Source: JAZDEU01 sp043808545 (GTDB lineage: Bacteria > Patescibacteriota > Patescibacteriia > JAZDEU01). From it: a stretch of 15,252 nucleotides of DNA. Numbering within the stretch: the stretch's first letter is position 1; each line of letters opens with the position of its first letter. Positions 6,619-13,602 of the stretch are shown one piece after another. The notes beneath the pieces were generated by a model. That model had not been told where the DNA came from and did not search any database. It saw only the letters and a list, made by a program, of their open reading frames with translations. The stretch spans positions 1-15,252 of the forward strand of contig JAZDEU010000062.1 in NCBI GenBank assembly GCA_043808545.1, given 5' to 3'. The position numbers were made by a program, and so were the translations under genes.

Positions 6619-7137
6619 ATGGAAAATTTACCTTTAAGTTTTGACCCGAAAATATTTCTTTTTTCAATAATTAATTTTGGAATACTTTTTTTCGCGCTGA
6701 AAAAATTTTTTTTCGCGCCGATATATAAAATTTTAGAAGAAAGAAAATCTAAAATAAAAGACGGGCTTGAAAAAATAAAGCAAGCGTCCGCGGAACTGGA
6801 AGCGACCAAAGAAGAAAAAGAAAAAATAATTTCCAACGCCGGCAAAGAATCAGAAGGGATTATGAAAAAAACCGAAGCGATGAAAAAAGAAATCCTTAAA
6901 AAAGGAAAAGAAGAGGTGGAGGAAATAATAAAATCCAGCAGAGAAGACATAGAAAAAGAGAAAGAAGATATTAGAAAAGAGATGCATTCTTTGCTAATTG
7001 ACCTTGTGGCTACCGCCACGGATAAGGCGTTGTTAAATATTGAAAAACAAGATAATCAAGGCAAGATGATAGAGGCGTCAATTTTGCAGAGTTTAAAAGA
7101 TGCTTCGGTGGATGCGGATGAGAAAAGGAGAAAATAA
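6619..7137 (+). CDS. atpF: F-type ATP synthase subunit b
   Basis: A 172-residue peripheral-stalk subunit. One membrane helix lies at about 10-32 (FDPKIFLFSIINFGILFFAL), followed by the family motif FAPIYKILEERKSKI and a long Lys/Glu-rich coiled coil to about residue 130. The C-terminal LIDLVATATDKALLNIEK matches the part that normally contacts delta. Length is close to the usual 156-170. There is no sign of fusion to delta, unlike mycobacterial atpFH. No Shine-Dalgarno is seen. The expected downstream atpH is absent; repeat sequence and an unrelated gene follow. Confidence 0.93.
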   Translation: MENLPLSFDPKIFLFSIINFGILFFALKKFFFAPIYKILEERKSKIKDGLEKIKQASAELEATKEEKEKIISNAGKESEGIMKKTEAMKKEILKKGKEEVEEIIKSSREDIEKEKEDIRKEMHSLLIDLVATATDKALLNIEKQDNQGKMIEASILQSLKDASVDADEKRRK

Positions 7138-7320
7138 GAAATTATTCTCAGGTAGTTATTGTTGAAATAGTGGTTTTGTCATTGCGAGGCAGCAGCCGAA
7201 GCAATCTCATTGTTACGCTCCGCCGCACTCTCCCCATGCACTGCGGGAGAGACCATAGCGAAGCAAATTGGTTTGACATGAGTTCGCATATAAATAGTTA
7301 TACGCAATTTTTGAAACTTT
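7138..7320. repeat. Repeat fragment and possible promoter between atpF and the DUF457-type gene
   Basis: It contains TTGTTGAAATAG (the left-end signature of the elements at 271-413 and 3233-3394), then GTCATTGCGAGGC...CGAAGCAATCTC and a GC hairpin near 7215-7250. The matching right end is not visible, so the element appears truncated. A consensus -35 TTGACA lies at 7273-7278, with TTATAC at 7298-7303, a rather long 19-base spacing, ahead of the next ATG. Confidence 0.45.
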
Positions 7321-7770
7321 ATGATTTTAGCACATGCAGTCGCAGGAGTTACATTAGGAAATTATTTCGGTCATTTCGGATATTTTTTGGTTGGTTCACT
7401 CATTCCAGATGTTGATCATATATTTGTGCTGAGAAACCTGAAAATTTTTTCTTTCAAAGGTGTTGTAAACAGCCTTCGTTTTGAAAAAGATTATGGATTA
7501 AGTTTTAAAACGAAATATATCCATTCCTTATTGGGTGCAACATCTATGAGTTTACCGATAATGTTGTTTGATGTACGAGGTGGTATTGTGTTTTTCATTG
7601 GTTATATTATTCATCTCCTGATGGACTGGCCTGATATTGATGATAAATATTATCTTTTCCCACTAAAGAAAAAATTTTCCGGCTTCCTTCCAATATTTTC
7701 AATGACCGAAATAATTTTTACGGTAATTCTGCTTGTGCTTATGGTGGCAAGTTTCAAAAACAGCGTATAA
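7321..7770 (+). CDS. Putative membrane-bound metal-dependent hydrolase, YdjM/DUF457-like
   Basis: A 149-residue membrane protein whose conserved polar residues fit the YdjM/DUF457 family of predicted inner-membrane metal-dependent hydrolases. These are His5 in ILAHAVAG, GSLIPDVDH (Asp30, Asp32, His33), His68 in KYIHSLLGA, and IIHLLMDWPD (His98, Asp102). Hydrophobic stretches at about 5-27, 72-103 and 123-144 suggest three or four membrane segments. The substrate is unknown. It lies where atpH would be expected and is bracketed by its own possible promoter and a clear terminator, so it looks like an insertion into the ATPase locus rather than a working part of it. Confidence 0.75.
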   Translation: MILAHAVAGVTLGNYFGHFGYFLVGSLIPDVDHIFVLRNLKIFSFKGVVNSLRFEKDYGLSFKTKYIHSLLGATSMSLPIMLFDVRGGIVFFIGYIIHLLMDWPDIDDKYYLFPLKKKFSGFLPIFSMTEIIFTVILLVLMVASFKNSV

Positions 7771-7787
7771 CAAAGAATATCTGGTTC

Positions 7788-7832
7788 AAAAAATTTGCCA
7801 CAGTTAAAACTAAAAGGAGGGCAAATTTTTTT
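7788..7832 (+). terminator. Intrinsic terminator after the DUF457-type gene
   Basis: AAAAAATTTGCC (7788-7799) pairs perfectly with GGCAAATTTTTT (7820-7831) around a 20-base loop, with the U run built into the right arm. It begins 17 bases after the stop codon. If active, it would cut transcription between the membrane-sector genes and atpA. Confidence 0.65.
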
Positions 7833-7850
7833 CACCCAAATCCCGCACTT

Positions 7851-7879
7851 TTTTGTTTTGTTGTGATTTATAGTATAAT
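7851..7879 (+). promoter_or_regulatory. Probable separate promoter for atpA
   Basis: A perfect TATAAT (7874-7879) lies 137 bases before the atpA ATG. The -35 region (TTTTGT at 7851-7856, 17-base spacing) is poor, so the call rests on the -10 and the position just after a terminator. The leader includes complementary AGAATAT and ATATTCT blocks (7897-7951). Confidence 0.45.
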
Positions 7880-8015
7880 GAGATTAACAAGTAAGTAGAA
7901 TATTTAAGGTTTTGTGCATAAAAGCCAAAGTGTAGGACTTCAGATATTCTTAAACGTTAGCTGAAATAGCCAGAAATTTCTTTTATTACTCATTTTTAAT
8001 ATAAAACGAACCTAT

Positions 8016-9803
8016 ATGAATATAAGCACCTTAAAAGACGCTCTTATTAAAGCCGATCAGCCGCTGATTCTTGCGGCGCCCAATGAATTTGGCGCGGAAT
8101 TTATAGGAGAGTTGGAAAAACGGCTCTCCGAAATCGCGGAGAAAAATATTTCAGTAAAAGTTTTGGTTGACCCGAGGCAGGAATGCCCCGCGCTTTTTTT
8201 AAGCCGCGAAAAAAAGATACGATTGGACGCGAGAGAAAGTTTTATAAGCGAGCTGGATAAAAAATTTTTAGAGTTGAAAGGCAATATTGAACAATTAGAA
8301 ACAGAGGAAATCACAAAGCAGATAAAAGAAATTATCGCGTCAACCAAAGCGACTTTCAAGGTTGATAATTTACGGGAGGAAGGAGTTGTCTTGCAAGTCG
8401 GCGACGGCATCGCGCGCGTGGCCGGGCTTGAAAACGCCGGTTCTATGGAAGTTTTGGAATTTACAGGAGGGGTCTACGGACTCGCTTTTAGTCTTGAGAA
8501 AGAGAGCGTCGGCTGTATTCTTTTGGGCGCGGAAGAAAAAATCAAAGAAGGATCTCGCGTTAAATGCACCGGCCATCTTTTGGAAATCCCAGTCGGCAAA
8601 GAAATGATCGGAAGAATAGTTAATCCTTTGGGAATCCCCATAGACGGAAAAGGTAAAATTACTGCTGATAAACATCGCTTGGTAGAAAGAATAGCCCCGG
8701 GCGTAATATCCAGACAGCCTGTAGCTGAAGCTCTTCAAACGGGAATAAAGGCGATAGACGCGATGATTCCAATCGGACTCGGACAAAGAGAGCTTATAAT
8801 CGGCGACAGAAAAATAGGAAAAACCACTCTTGCTATTGATACAATAATTAATCAAAAAAATTCTGGCATAATCTGCATTTACTGCGCTATAGGACAAAAA
8901 GCGGCATCAGTAGCCAAAGTTGTGGAAATTTTAAGAAAAGAGGGCGCGCTTGATCATACAATAATAGTAGCCGCTTTGGCGAACGAACAAACATCATTTA
9001 GATATTTGGCTCCTTACGCGGCTTGCGCTATCGGCGAAGAGTTTATGGAACAAGGAAAACACGCTTTGGTTATTTATGACGATTTATCAAAACACGCTGT
9101 CGCTTACAGAGAAATGTCCGCCCTTTTAAAACGCCCCATTGGACGCGAGGCATATCCTGGAGATATTTTTTATGTCCACTCAAGACTTTTGGAAAGGGCG
9201 GCAAGATTAAACGATGAAAAGGGGGGCGGTTCGCTCACAGCTCTCCCCATCATTGAAACTTTGGGCGGAGATGTCACTTCATATATTTCAACCAATGTTA
9301 TTTCCATTACAGACGGGCAGATTTATTTGGAAAATAATCTGTTTAACACGGGCTTTAGACCTGCTATAAATGTAGGACTTTCCGTTTCTCGCGTGGGAGG
9401 CGCGGCTCAAACTAAAATTATGAAAAAAGTCGCGGGACGCTTAAGAATAGACCTTTCGCAGTATCACGAAATGGAGGCCTTCGTGAAATTCGGCGCGGAG
9501 GTTGACGCGGCGACCAAAGCGCAATTAGCAAGAGGCGAAAGAGGACGCGAGCTGTTAAAACAGATTCAGTACGCGCCGATGCCGCTGGCTGAAGAAATTG
9601 TAGTTCTTTACGCTGTAACCAACGGAATGATGGACGAAGTTCCGATTAAGCGCATAGGAGATTTTGAAAAGGGCTTAGTAGAATTTGCGCGGACAAAATA
9701 TCAGAAAGTTATGAAGTTAATTGATGAAAAAAAAGATCTTACAGCTGAAATAGAGGATGGATTGAAAGAGATTGTCGGGGAGTATAAGAAGGTATTTGTG
9801 TAA
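8016..9803 (+). CDS. atpA: F-type ATP synthase subunit alpha with N-terminal delta-like domain
   Basis: A 595-residue protein, about 80-95 longer than a normal alpha subunit. From about residue 97 it is a full alpha: beta-barrel domain 119-195, P-loop GDRKIGKT at 263-270, VIYDDLSKHAVAYRE, PGDIFYVHSRLLERAARL, and the arginine finger Arg459 in SVSRVGGAAQTK, ending in the usual helical domain. Residues 1-95 are extra. They contain EKRLSEIAEKNISVKVLVDP...LFLSREKKIRLDARESFISELDKKF, which follows the delta C-terminal pattern (EKRL, a basic beta strand, VDP/IDK, a hairpin ending xIDxSxxxxLxxL). The N-terminal helical domain of delta is missing. The ATG has no Shine-Dalgarno. The alpha call is certain; the delta-domain call is from pattern comparison. 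Confidence 0.95.
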   Translation: MNISTLKDALIKADQPLILAAPNEFGAEFIGELEKRLSEIAEKNISVKVLVDPRQECPALFLSREKKIRLDARESFISELDKKFLELKGNIEQLETEEITKQIKEIIASTKATFKVDNLREEGVVLQVGDGIARVAGLENAGSMEVLEFTGGVYGLAFSLEKESVGCILLGAEEKIKEGSRVKCTGHLLEIPVGKEMIGRIVNPLGIPIDGKGKITADKHRLVERIAPGVISRQPVAEALQTGIKAIDAMIPIGLGQRELIIGDRKIGKTTLAIDTIINQKNSGIICIYCAIGQKAASVAKVVEILRKEGALDHTIIVAALANEQTSFRYLAPYAACAIGEEFMEQGKHALVIYDDLSKHAVAYREMSALLKRPIGREAYPGDIFYVHSRLLERAARLNDEKGGGSLTALPIIETLGGDVTSYISTNVISITDGQIYLENNLFNTGFRPAINVGLSVSRVGGAAQTKIMKKVAGRLRIDLSQYHEMEAFVKFGAEVDAATKAQLARGERGRELLKQIQYAPMPLAEEIVVLYAVTNGMMDEVPIKRIGDFEKGLVEFARTKYQKVMKLIDEKKDLTAEIEDGLKEIVGEYKKVFV

Positions 9804-9814
9804 AAAAATATTTT

Positions 9815-10375
9815 ATGAATAAAATATATTGTTATGTTGACGAATCTGGGCAAGATACTGAAGGCAAACTATTTATTGTGGCTGTAATTATTACAAAATC
9901 AGAACGAGATGAAATAATAAAAGAATTAGAGAATATTGAAAAAATAAGCAATAAAGGAACAAGAAAGTGGTTTCGCACAAATAAAGAAAGACGAAAATTT
10001 TATATTAAGGGCATTCTTGCAAATAAATTATTTGAAGGAAAGATTTTTTATTCAAAATACGAAGATACGAAAGCATATGTTGATCTTACCATTCTGACTA
10101 CTGCGAAAACAATCATTCATAAAACAAAAGATGTTTATAAAGCCACTGTTTTAGTTGACGGCTTAAAGAAAACAGAACGTTTTAAATTTGCCTCGGGGCT
10201 AAGAAAGTTAAATATACGAGTTAGAAAAGTTAGAGGTATAAATGATCAAAGCGATATTATAATTCGCTTAGCAGATTCCATAGCAGGTTTTACACGAGAT
10301 TATTTAGAATACGATAAGGAAATGACAGAACTATATAAAATTGCAACTGAAAAAAACATGATAAAGGAAATTTAA
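9815..10375 (+). CDS. DUF3800-family protein
   Basis: A 186-residue protein with the DUF3800 (PF12686) hallmarks: IYCYVDESGQD at the N-terminus (Asp9, Glu10), a second strand ending VLVDG (Asp115), and QSDIIIRLADSIAG near the C-terminus (Asp154). The spacing of these acids suggests an RNase H-like nuclease or transposase fold, which is inference. The family's function is not established; it is often found with mobile elements, and a set of structured RNA motifs has been named for its association with DUF3800 genes. The gene starts 11 bases after atpA, where atpG normally is, and its 3' end abuts the terminator of a convergent small RNA. No Shine-Dalgarno is seen. Confidence 0.88.
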   Translation: MNKIYCYVDESGQDTEGKLFIVAVIITKSERDEIIKELENIEKISNKGTRKWFRTNKERRKFYIKGILANKLFEGKIFYSKYEDTKAYVDLTILTTAKTIIHKTKDVYKATVLVDGLKKTERFKFASGLRKLNIRVRKVRGINDQSDIIIRLADSIAGFTRDYLEYDKEMTELYKIATEKNMIKEI

Positions 10376-10400
10376 AAATAAAAACCCCCATGAAAGGGGG
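10374..10400 (-). terminator. Intrinsic terminator of the small RNA
   Basis: On the minus strand CCCCC (10396-10400), loop UUUCAU, GGGGG (10385-10389) is followed by UUUUUAUUUUU (10384 down to 10374). On the plus strand there is no U run after the hairpin, so the direction is clear. The tract overlaps the TAA stop of the DUF3800 gene. Confidence 0.75.
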
Positions 10401-10583
10401 AACAGCCTATTCCCGCTAAGAGCGGGACACCTACCTAAAGGGAAGTATTCGGCTGATTTTTATCCTCCGCCAAGTTGGAGCGAGACTCCGGCCAAACACT
10501 ATAATTTTACAACAAATAATTTGTGGTAAAATTATAGTGTTTGACCAAGTTGGAGCGAGACTCCGGCCGAGAACTTTTTATAT
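10376..10583 (-). ncRNA. Candidate structured small RNA convergent to the DUF3800 gene
   Basis: A complete-looking transcription unit with no coding frame. Reading the minus strand: promoter (10590-10618), predicted start near 10583, module R1 (10545-10568), a long hairpin (10494-10542), module R2 (10470-10493), an outer stem CAGCC/GGCUG (10451-10455 with 10403-10407) enclosing hairpin CUUCC/GGUAG and the perfect 7-base stem UCCCGCU-CUU-AGCGGGA (10411-10427), then a terminator. Each R module folds as GCC-GGAG-UCUCG-CUCC-AACUU-GGC, with the outer pair a wobble in R1. Length is about 205 bases. The layout resembles guide-RNA scaffolds or the DUF3800-associated RNA motifs, but I cannot match it to a named family from memory. 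Confidence 0.6.
10470..10568 (-). repeat. Duplicated 24-base module flanking a long inverted repeat
   Basis: CCAAGTTGGAGCGAGACTCC followed by GGCC occurs at 10470-10493 and again, identically, at 10545-10568. Between them 10494-10510 (AAACACTATAATTTTAC) pairs perfectly with 10526-10542, and inside that ACAAA pairs with TTTGT after a single mismatch. The exact identity of two copies in decaying intergenic DNA argues for recent duplication or selection. Confidence 0.8.
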
Positions 10584-10589
10584 AATTAT

Positions 10590-10618
10590 AGTATATACCT
10601 ATATTAACTACTTGTCAA
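10590..10618 (-). promoter_or_regulatory. Near-consensus promoter for the small RNA
   Basis: On the minus strand TTGACA (10613-10618) is a perfect -35, followed after exactly 17 bases by TATACT (10590-10595), five of six matches to the -10. It is the best promoter in the window and points into the hairpin-rich region, not into any gene. Confidence 0.65.
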
Positions 10619-10666
10619 GCGCATAGGCGGTAAAAAAAATTAGCTAAAATAAGAGAAAAATAAATT

Positions 10667-10921
10667 ATGAGCGCAATTCAAAAATACTATGGAAAAAACG
10701 GCGATTATTTAAAAGAGCATAAAGATTATTTTTCTGATCAAAATTTAAAAAGAGATGCTGAATTTATAATCCAATCACTCAAACTCACGAAAAATGACAA
10801 ATGTTTAGAATTGCAGTGCGCACATGGAAGACTTACCGTTGAATTAGCGCTAAGAGGATACAATTGTAATACGAATCCTCAAAATTTGTCAATTTTAAGG
10901 AATACAAATCCTTATAATTGA
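10667..10921 (+). pseudogene. Truncated SAM-dependent methyltransferase
   Basis: Residues 1-68 look like the start of a class I methyltransferase: an N-terminal helical region and then KCLELQCAHGRLTVELALRGYNCN, which matches motif I (usually LDLGCGTGRLTLELAKRGY). The glycine-rich turn is altered (QCAHG). After residue 68 the frame runs into a 63-base foldback (10874-10936) and stops. The rest of the catalytic domain is not found downstream of the following gene. A GCTAAAAT box lies 17 bases before the ATG (10643-10650). Most likely a remnant cut off by insertion of the foldback and ATPase gene. Confidence 0.7.
10863..10892 (-). promoter_or_regulatory. Possible leftward promoter from the foldback
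   Basis: On the minus strand TTGACA (10887-10892) and TACAAT (10863-10868) are separated by 18 bases. Transcription would run antisense to the methyltransferase remnant, toward the small RNA promoter. No coding frame lies in its path. Confidence 0.35.
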
Positions 10922-10936
10922 CGAATTTTGAGGATT
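10874..10936. repeat. 63-base foldback with outward-facing -35 boxes
   Basis: Arms of 21 bases (10874-10894 and 10916-10936) pair with one mismatch; inside, TAAGGA pairs with TCCTTA (10896-10901 and 10909-10914). Each outer arm contains a TTGACR -35 box aimed outward, and a TACAAT lies just outside on each side, at 10863-10868 (minus) and 10940-10945 (plus). It marks the point where the methyltransferase homology ends. Confidence 0.75.
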
Positions 10937-10945
10937 TGCTACAAT
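10918..10945 (+). promoter_or_regulatory. Promoter for the DUF4143 ATPase gene, leaderless
   Basis: TTGACG (10918-10923) and TACAAT (10940-10945) are separated by 16 bases. The expected transcription start is about 10952, which is the A of the ATG, so the message would be leaderless. The -35 lies inside the right arm of the foldback. Confidence 0.55.
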
Positions 10946-10951
10946 AAAGAT

Positions 10952-12076
10952 ATGAAAATACCAAGAGCTTATAAGTTAAATGAGTTTATTAAGCCAAATA
11001 AAGTTTTGGTTATTTTTGGCCCCAGACAGGCAGGAAAGACAACCTTGCTCAATGATTTCTTATCTAACACTTCCTTGAAATATAAGTTAGATTCGGGTGA
11101 AGACATGAGAGTTCAGGAAATATTAAGCTCGCAAGATTTTCCTAAATTAATAGAATATGTCAAAGGATACGAACTTTTTGCTATTGATGAAGCGCAAAAG
11201 ATAAAAAATATCGGACAAGGGTTAAAAATTATAATTGATCAAGTTCCAGGAATAAAAATTATTGCCACAGGTTCCTCGTCTTTTGAATTGGCAGGGCAAG
11301 TAGGAGAGCCTCTAACAGGAAGAAAAATTACTTTAACGCTTTTCCCCATATCACAGATTGAATTAAATAAGATTTACAATAAAGTTGAGTTGAGTAATAA
11401 ATTGGAAGACTATTTGATTTACGGGACTTATCCGGAAGTTATTATTGCAGATGGTCTAAATGAAAAAAGGAGAGCGCTTGAAGAAATTGCAAATTCTTAT
11501 TTATTAAAAGATATTTTGCAACTGGACAAAGTAAAAAATTCTAAACTTTTATTAGATTTATTAAGGCTTATTGCTTTTCAGGTGGGAAGCGAAGTATCAT
11601 TAAATGAATTAGCCAGGCAGCTCGGCATTGATTCTAAAACAATAGCTCGCTATTTGGATTTATTTGAAAAAGCTTTTGTGCTTTATAATTTGCGCGGATT
11701 CAGCCGGAATTTAAGAAAGGAAATAACAAAAAAAAGCAAGTATTATTTTTATGATAATGGAATTCGCAATGCTATAATATCCAATTTTAATTCTTTGGAA
11801 TTGCGGGATGACATAGGAAAATTATGGGAGAATTTTCTTTTTTCTGAAAGGCTCAAAAAGCAGTCTTATCAAAATATTTATTCCAATAATTATTTTTGGA
11901 GAACATGGGATCAGAAAGAAATTGATTTTATAGAAGAAAGAGATGGAAAATTATTTGGATATGAATTCAAATGGAATAAAGAGTCTGCTGTTGCGCCTAA
12001 AGATTGGAAGGAATCTTATTCTAACGCTGAGTTTCAGGTGATTAGTAAGGATAATTATTTGGATTTTTTGATGTAA
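10952..12076 (+). CDS. AAA ATPase with DUF4143 domain (AAA_14 type)
   Basis: A 374-residue cytoplasmic protein. The AAA part has Walker A GPRQAGKT (23-30), Walker B LFAIDEAQ (75-82), the sensor-like IIATGSSSFEL and PLTGRKITLTLFPIS. The C-terminal DUF4143 part contains a winged-helix-like segment (SLNELARQLGIDSKTIARYLDLFEKAFVLYNL) and a PD-(D/E)XK-like pattern EIDFIEERDGKLFGYEFKW. The family is abundant in archaea and small-genome bacteria, is often near mobile or defence loci, and has no settled function. ATG at 10952 is chosen because the upstream TTG at 10928 lies between the promoter's -35 and -10 boxes. It forms a unit with the foldback that carries its promoter and follows a truncated gene, suggesting transfer. 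Confidence 0.88.
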   Translation: MKIPRAYKLNEFIKPNKVLVIFGPRQAGKTTLLNDFLSNTSLKYKLDSGEDMRVQEILSSQDFPKLIEYVKGYELFAIDEAQKIKNIGQGLKIIIDQVPGIKIIATGSSSFELAGQVGEPLTGRKITLTLFPISQIELNKIYNKVELSNKLEDYLIYGTYPEVIIADGLNEKRRALEEIANSYLLKDILQLDKVKNSKLLLDLLRLIAFQVGSEVSLNELARQLGIDSKTIARYLDLFEKAFVLYNLRGFSRNLRKEITKKSKYYFYDNGIRNAIISNFNSLELRDDIGKLWENFLFSERLKKQSYQNIYSNNYFWRTWDQKEIDFIEERDGKLFGYEFKWNKESAVAPKDWKESYSNAEFQVISKDNYLDFLM

Positions 12077-12171
12077 TAGCCCAAGATTAAGAATTGTCGC
12101 TATGAAAATATAAATTTTATCAATATTTAAAATTTTAACTTAAATAATCTAAAAATAAGAAGGAAAAATAT

Positions 12172-13599
12172 ATGAAAAATAAAAAAAATTTACTTGGAAT
12201 TTTAGCGGGGGCAGTTGTTATAATTGCGATTTCGGTAGTATTCTCCTATCAAACAAATCGTGAGTTAGATAGCCTTAATGTTTATCGCAAAATAGATGCG
12301 GTTCAACATTCGGAAACAGCGGATTGGCAGACATATAAAAGCGATTCTGCGAATTTTACTTTTGCATATCCGCCAACATGGGAAATTAGAGAAGATTATT
12401 TATATGAAACTCCAGCAGGCGAGAAAGCTAATAATCCAACAATTGTTTTATGCGATAAAAAAGTTGAGAAAGGCAATATAGAAAATTGCATTCAAATTAA
12501 TATGAGGCAGGCGCCTTTCAACGCAAGGACGAAAATTATTAGGGAGAATTACTTGAATTTATATACTGATGATCCTGAAATTGTTAGCATATATGGAAAA
12601 GTAGCGGATAGCTTTTTTGTTTTTGATAATGTCCCATTAAAAGAAATTATAGTTGATCAAGATAGGAAAAATGAAGAGATTGAAATCGGATATGGCATTA
12701 AGTATGAATTAATGATAGATGAGACAAATAAAAACAAGGGAATTGTAAGATTTTATGGAGCTGGCGATCCATATTTTTTCAGAAATGCGGAGTACGAGGA
12801 TGTTTATTTTGACAATTTTTTTTCAATCCACCTCATAGCATTAAGTCCCGAAGAAATTTTAATAAAAGATAAAAGCGGGCATGAATCTATGCCGAAATAT
12901 ACCTATGTTTTTCGTAATAAAATATTGGATTTTAACGATGTTATAAATTGGAAATTATTTCATTTTTTTGAGACAGATTTTTTTCCGCTCCCTTATAATA
13001 TAACTGTTTATCCGTATTATTTTAAAGTAGAGGAGGAAAATTATTGTTGCGATGCATTGTATGACGCGTCGGATATTGAAAGGGCAAATTATAGAAAAAT
13101 TTTTTATCTTGAACGGGATAGTTTGAATTTTTTAAAAGAGGAAAAGGTTGAAAGGCATCCAAAAGATGAATCTGCTGAGGCGGAAAGAGTATTGGTTGAA
13201 TTTTTTGAACATTTGAAAAATAAAGAATATTCTAAAGCAGTTGAAATTTTTGAGCCGCAGGAAGGATGGGAAGGGATGGAATCTTTTAGTTTGCCAGATG
13301 AAAGAAGCGATAAGGTAAAAATGCTAAAAAATTATTGCGAGGCGGTAGGAACTTGTTTGGAAGCAAAAGTTTTACGGGATAATCTTTCTTCGTTCGCAGA
13401 TATTGCCCCAAAGCAAGTTTCGCATACAGAATATGAATTTACTGTCCAATTTATAACGGATGATGGAAATATTTATATCGCAGGTCCATGTTGCGGAGCG
13501 TCAGAAGAAGAGATGCCATCGCAGGATACATTCAAATATAAAGTTAAAACAATTGACGGTAATTTTAAAGTGATAACCGCGCCGTTATATATGTCGTAA
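12172..13599 (+). CDS. Membrane-anchored protein of unknown function, PsbP-like N-terminal region
   Basis: A 475-residue protein with an uncleaved-looking N-terminal membrane segment at about 7-25, so most of it is probably outside the membrane. Residues 53-75 (YKSDSANFTFAYPPTWEI) resemble the start of PsbP-type beta-sheet domains seen in many lipoproteins. The middle part is aromatic-rich with a CC pair (NYCCDALYD). The last ~135 residues start with an amphipathic helix (AERVLVEFFEHLKNKEYSKAVEIFEP) typical of NTF2-like or DUF4878-like folds and include GPCCGASEEE. It has the only clear Shine-Dalgarno in the window, AAGGA seven bases before ATG. It is first in a likely operon with the Nudix and NYN genes; no function can be assigned. 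Confidence 0.75.
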   Translation: MKNKKNLLGILAGAVVIIAISVVFSYQTNRELDSLNVYRKIDAVQHSETADWQTYKSDSANFTFAYPPTWEIREDYLYETPAGEKANNPTIVLCDKKVEKGNIENCIQINMRQAPFNARTKIIRENYLNLYTDDPEIVSIYGKVADSFFVFDNVPLKEIIVDQDRKNEEIEIGYGIKYELMIDETNKNKGIVRFYGAGDPYFFRNAEYEDVYFDNFFSIHLIALSPEEILIKDKSGHESMPKYTYVFRNKILDFNDVINWKLFHFFETDFFPLPYNITVYPYYFKVEEENYCCDALYDASDIERANYRKIFYLERDSLNFLKEEKVERHPKDESAEAERVLVEFFEHLKNKEYSKAVEIFEPQEGWEGMESFSLPDERSDKVKMLKNYCEAVGTCLEAKVLRDNLSSFADIAPKQVSHTEYEFTVQFITDDGNIYIAGPCCGASEEEMPSQDTFKYKVKTIDGNFKVITAPLYMS

Positions 13600-13602
13600 A
13601 AT

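Noticed and set aside
7170..7415. Plus-strand frame overlapping the start of the DUF457-type gene
   Set aside because: Its first half is repeat sequence and its second half is another frame of a gene with clear conserved residues.
8057..8897. Minus-strand and alternative-frame open frames inside atpA
   Set aside because: They lie wholly inside a well-supported gene and have no recognisable domain.
10470..10568. CRISPR array
   Set aside because: Only two repeats, the interval is a palindrome rather than a unique spacer, and no cas gene is nearby.
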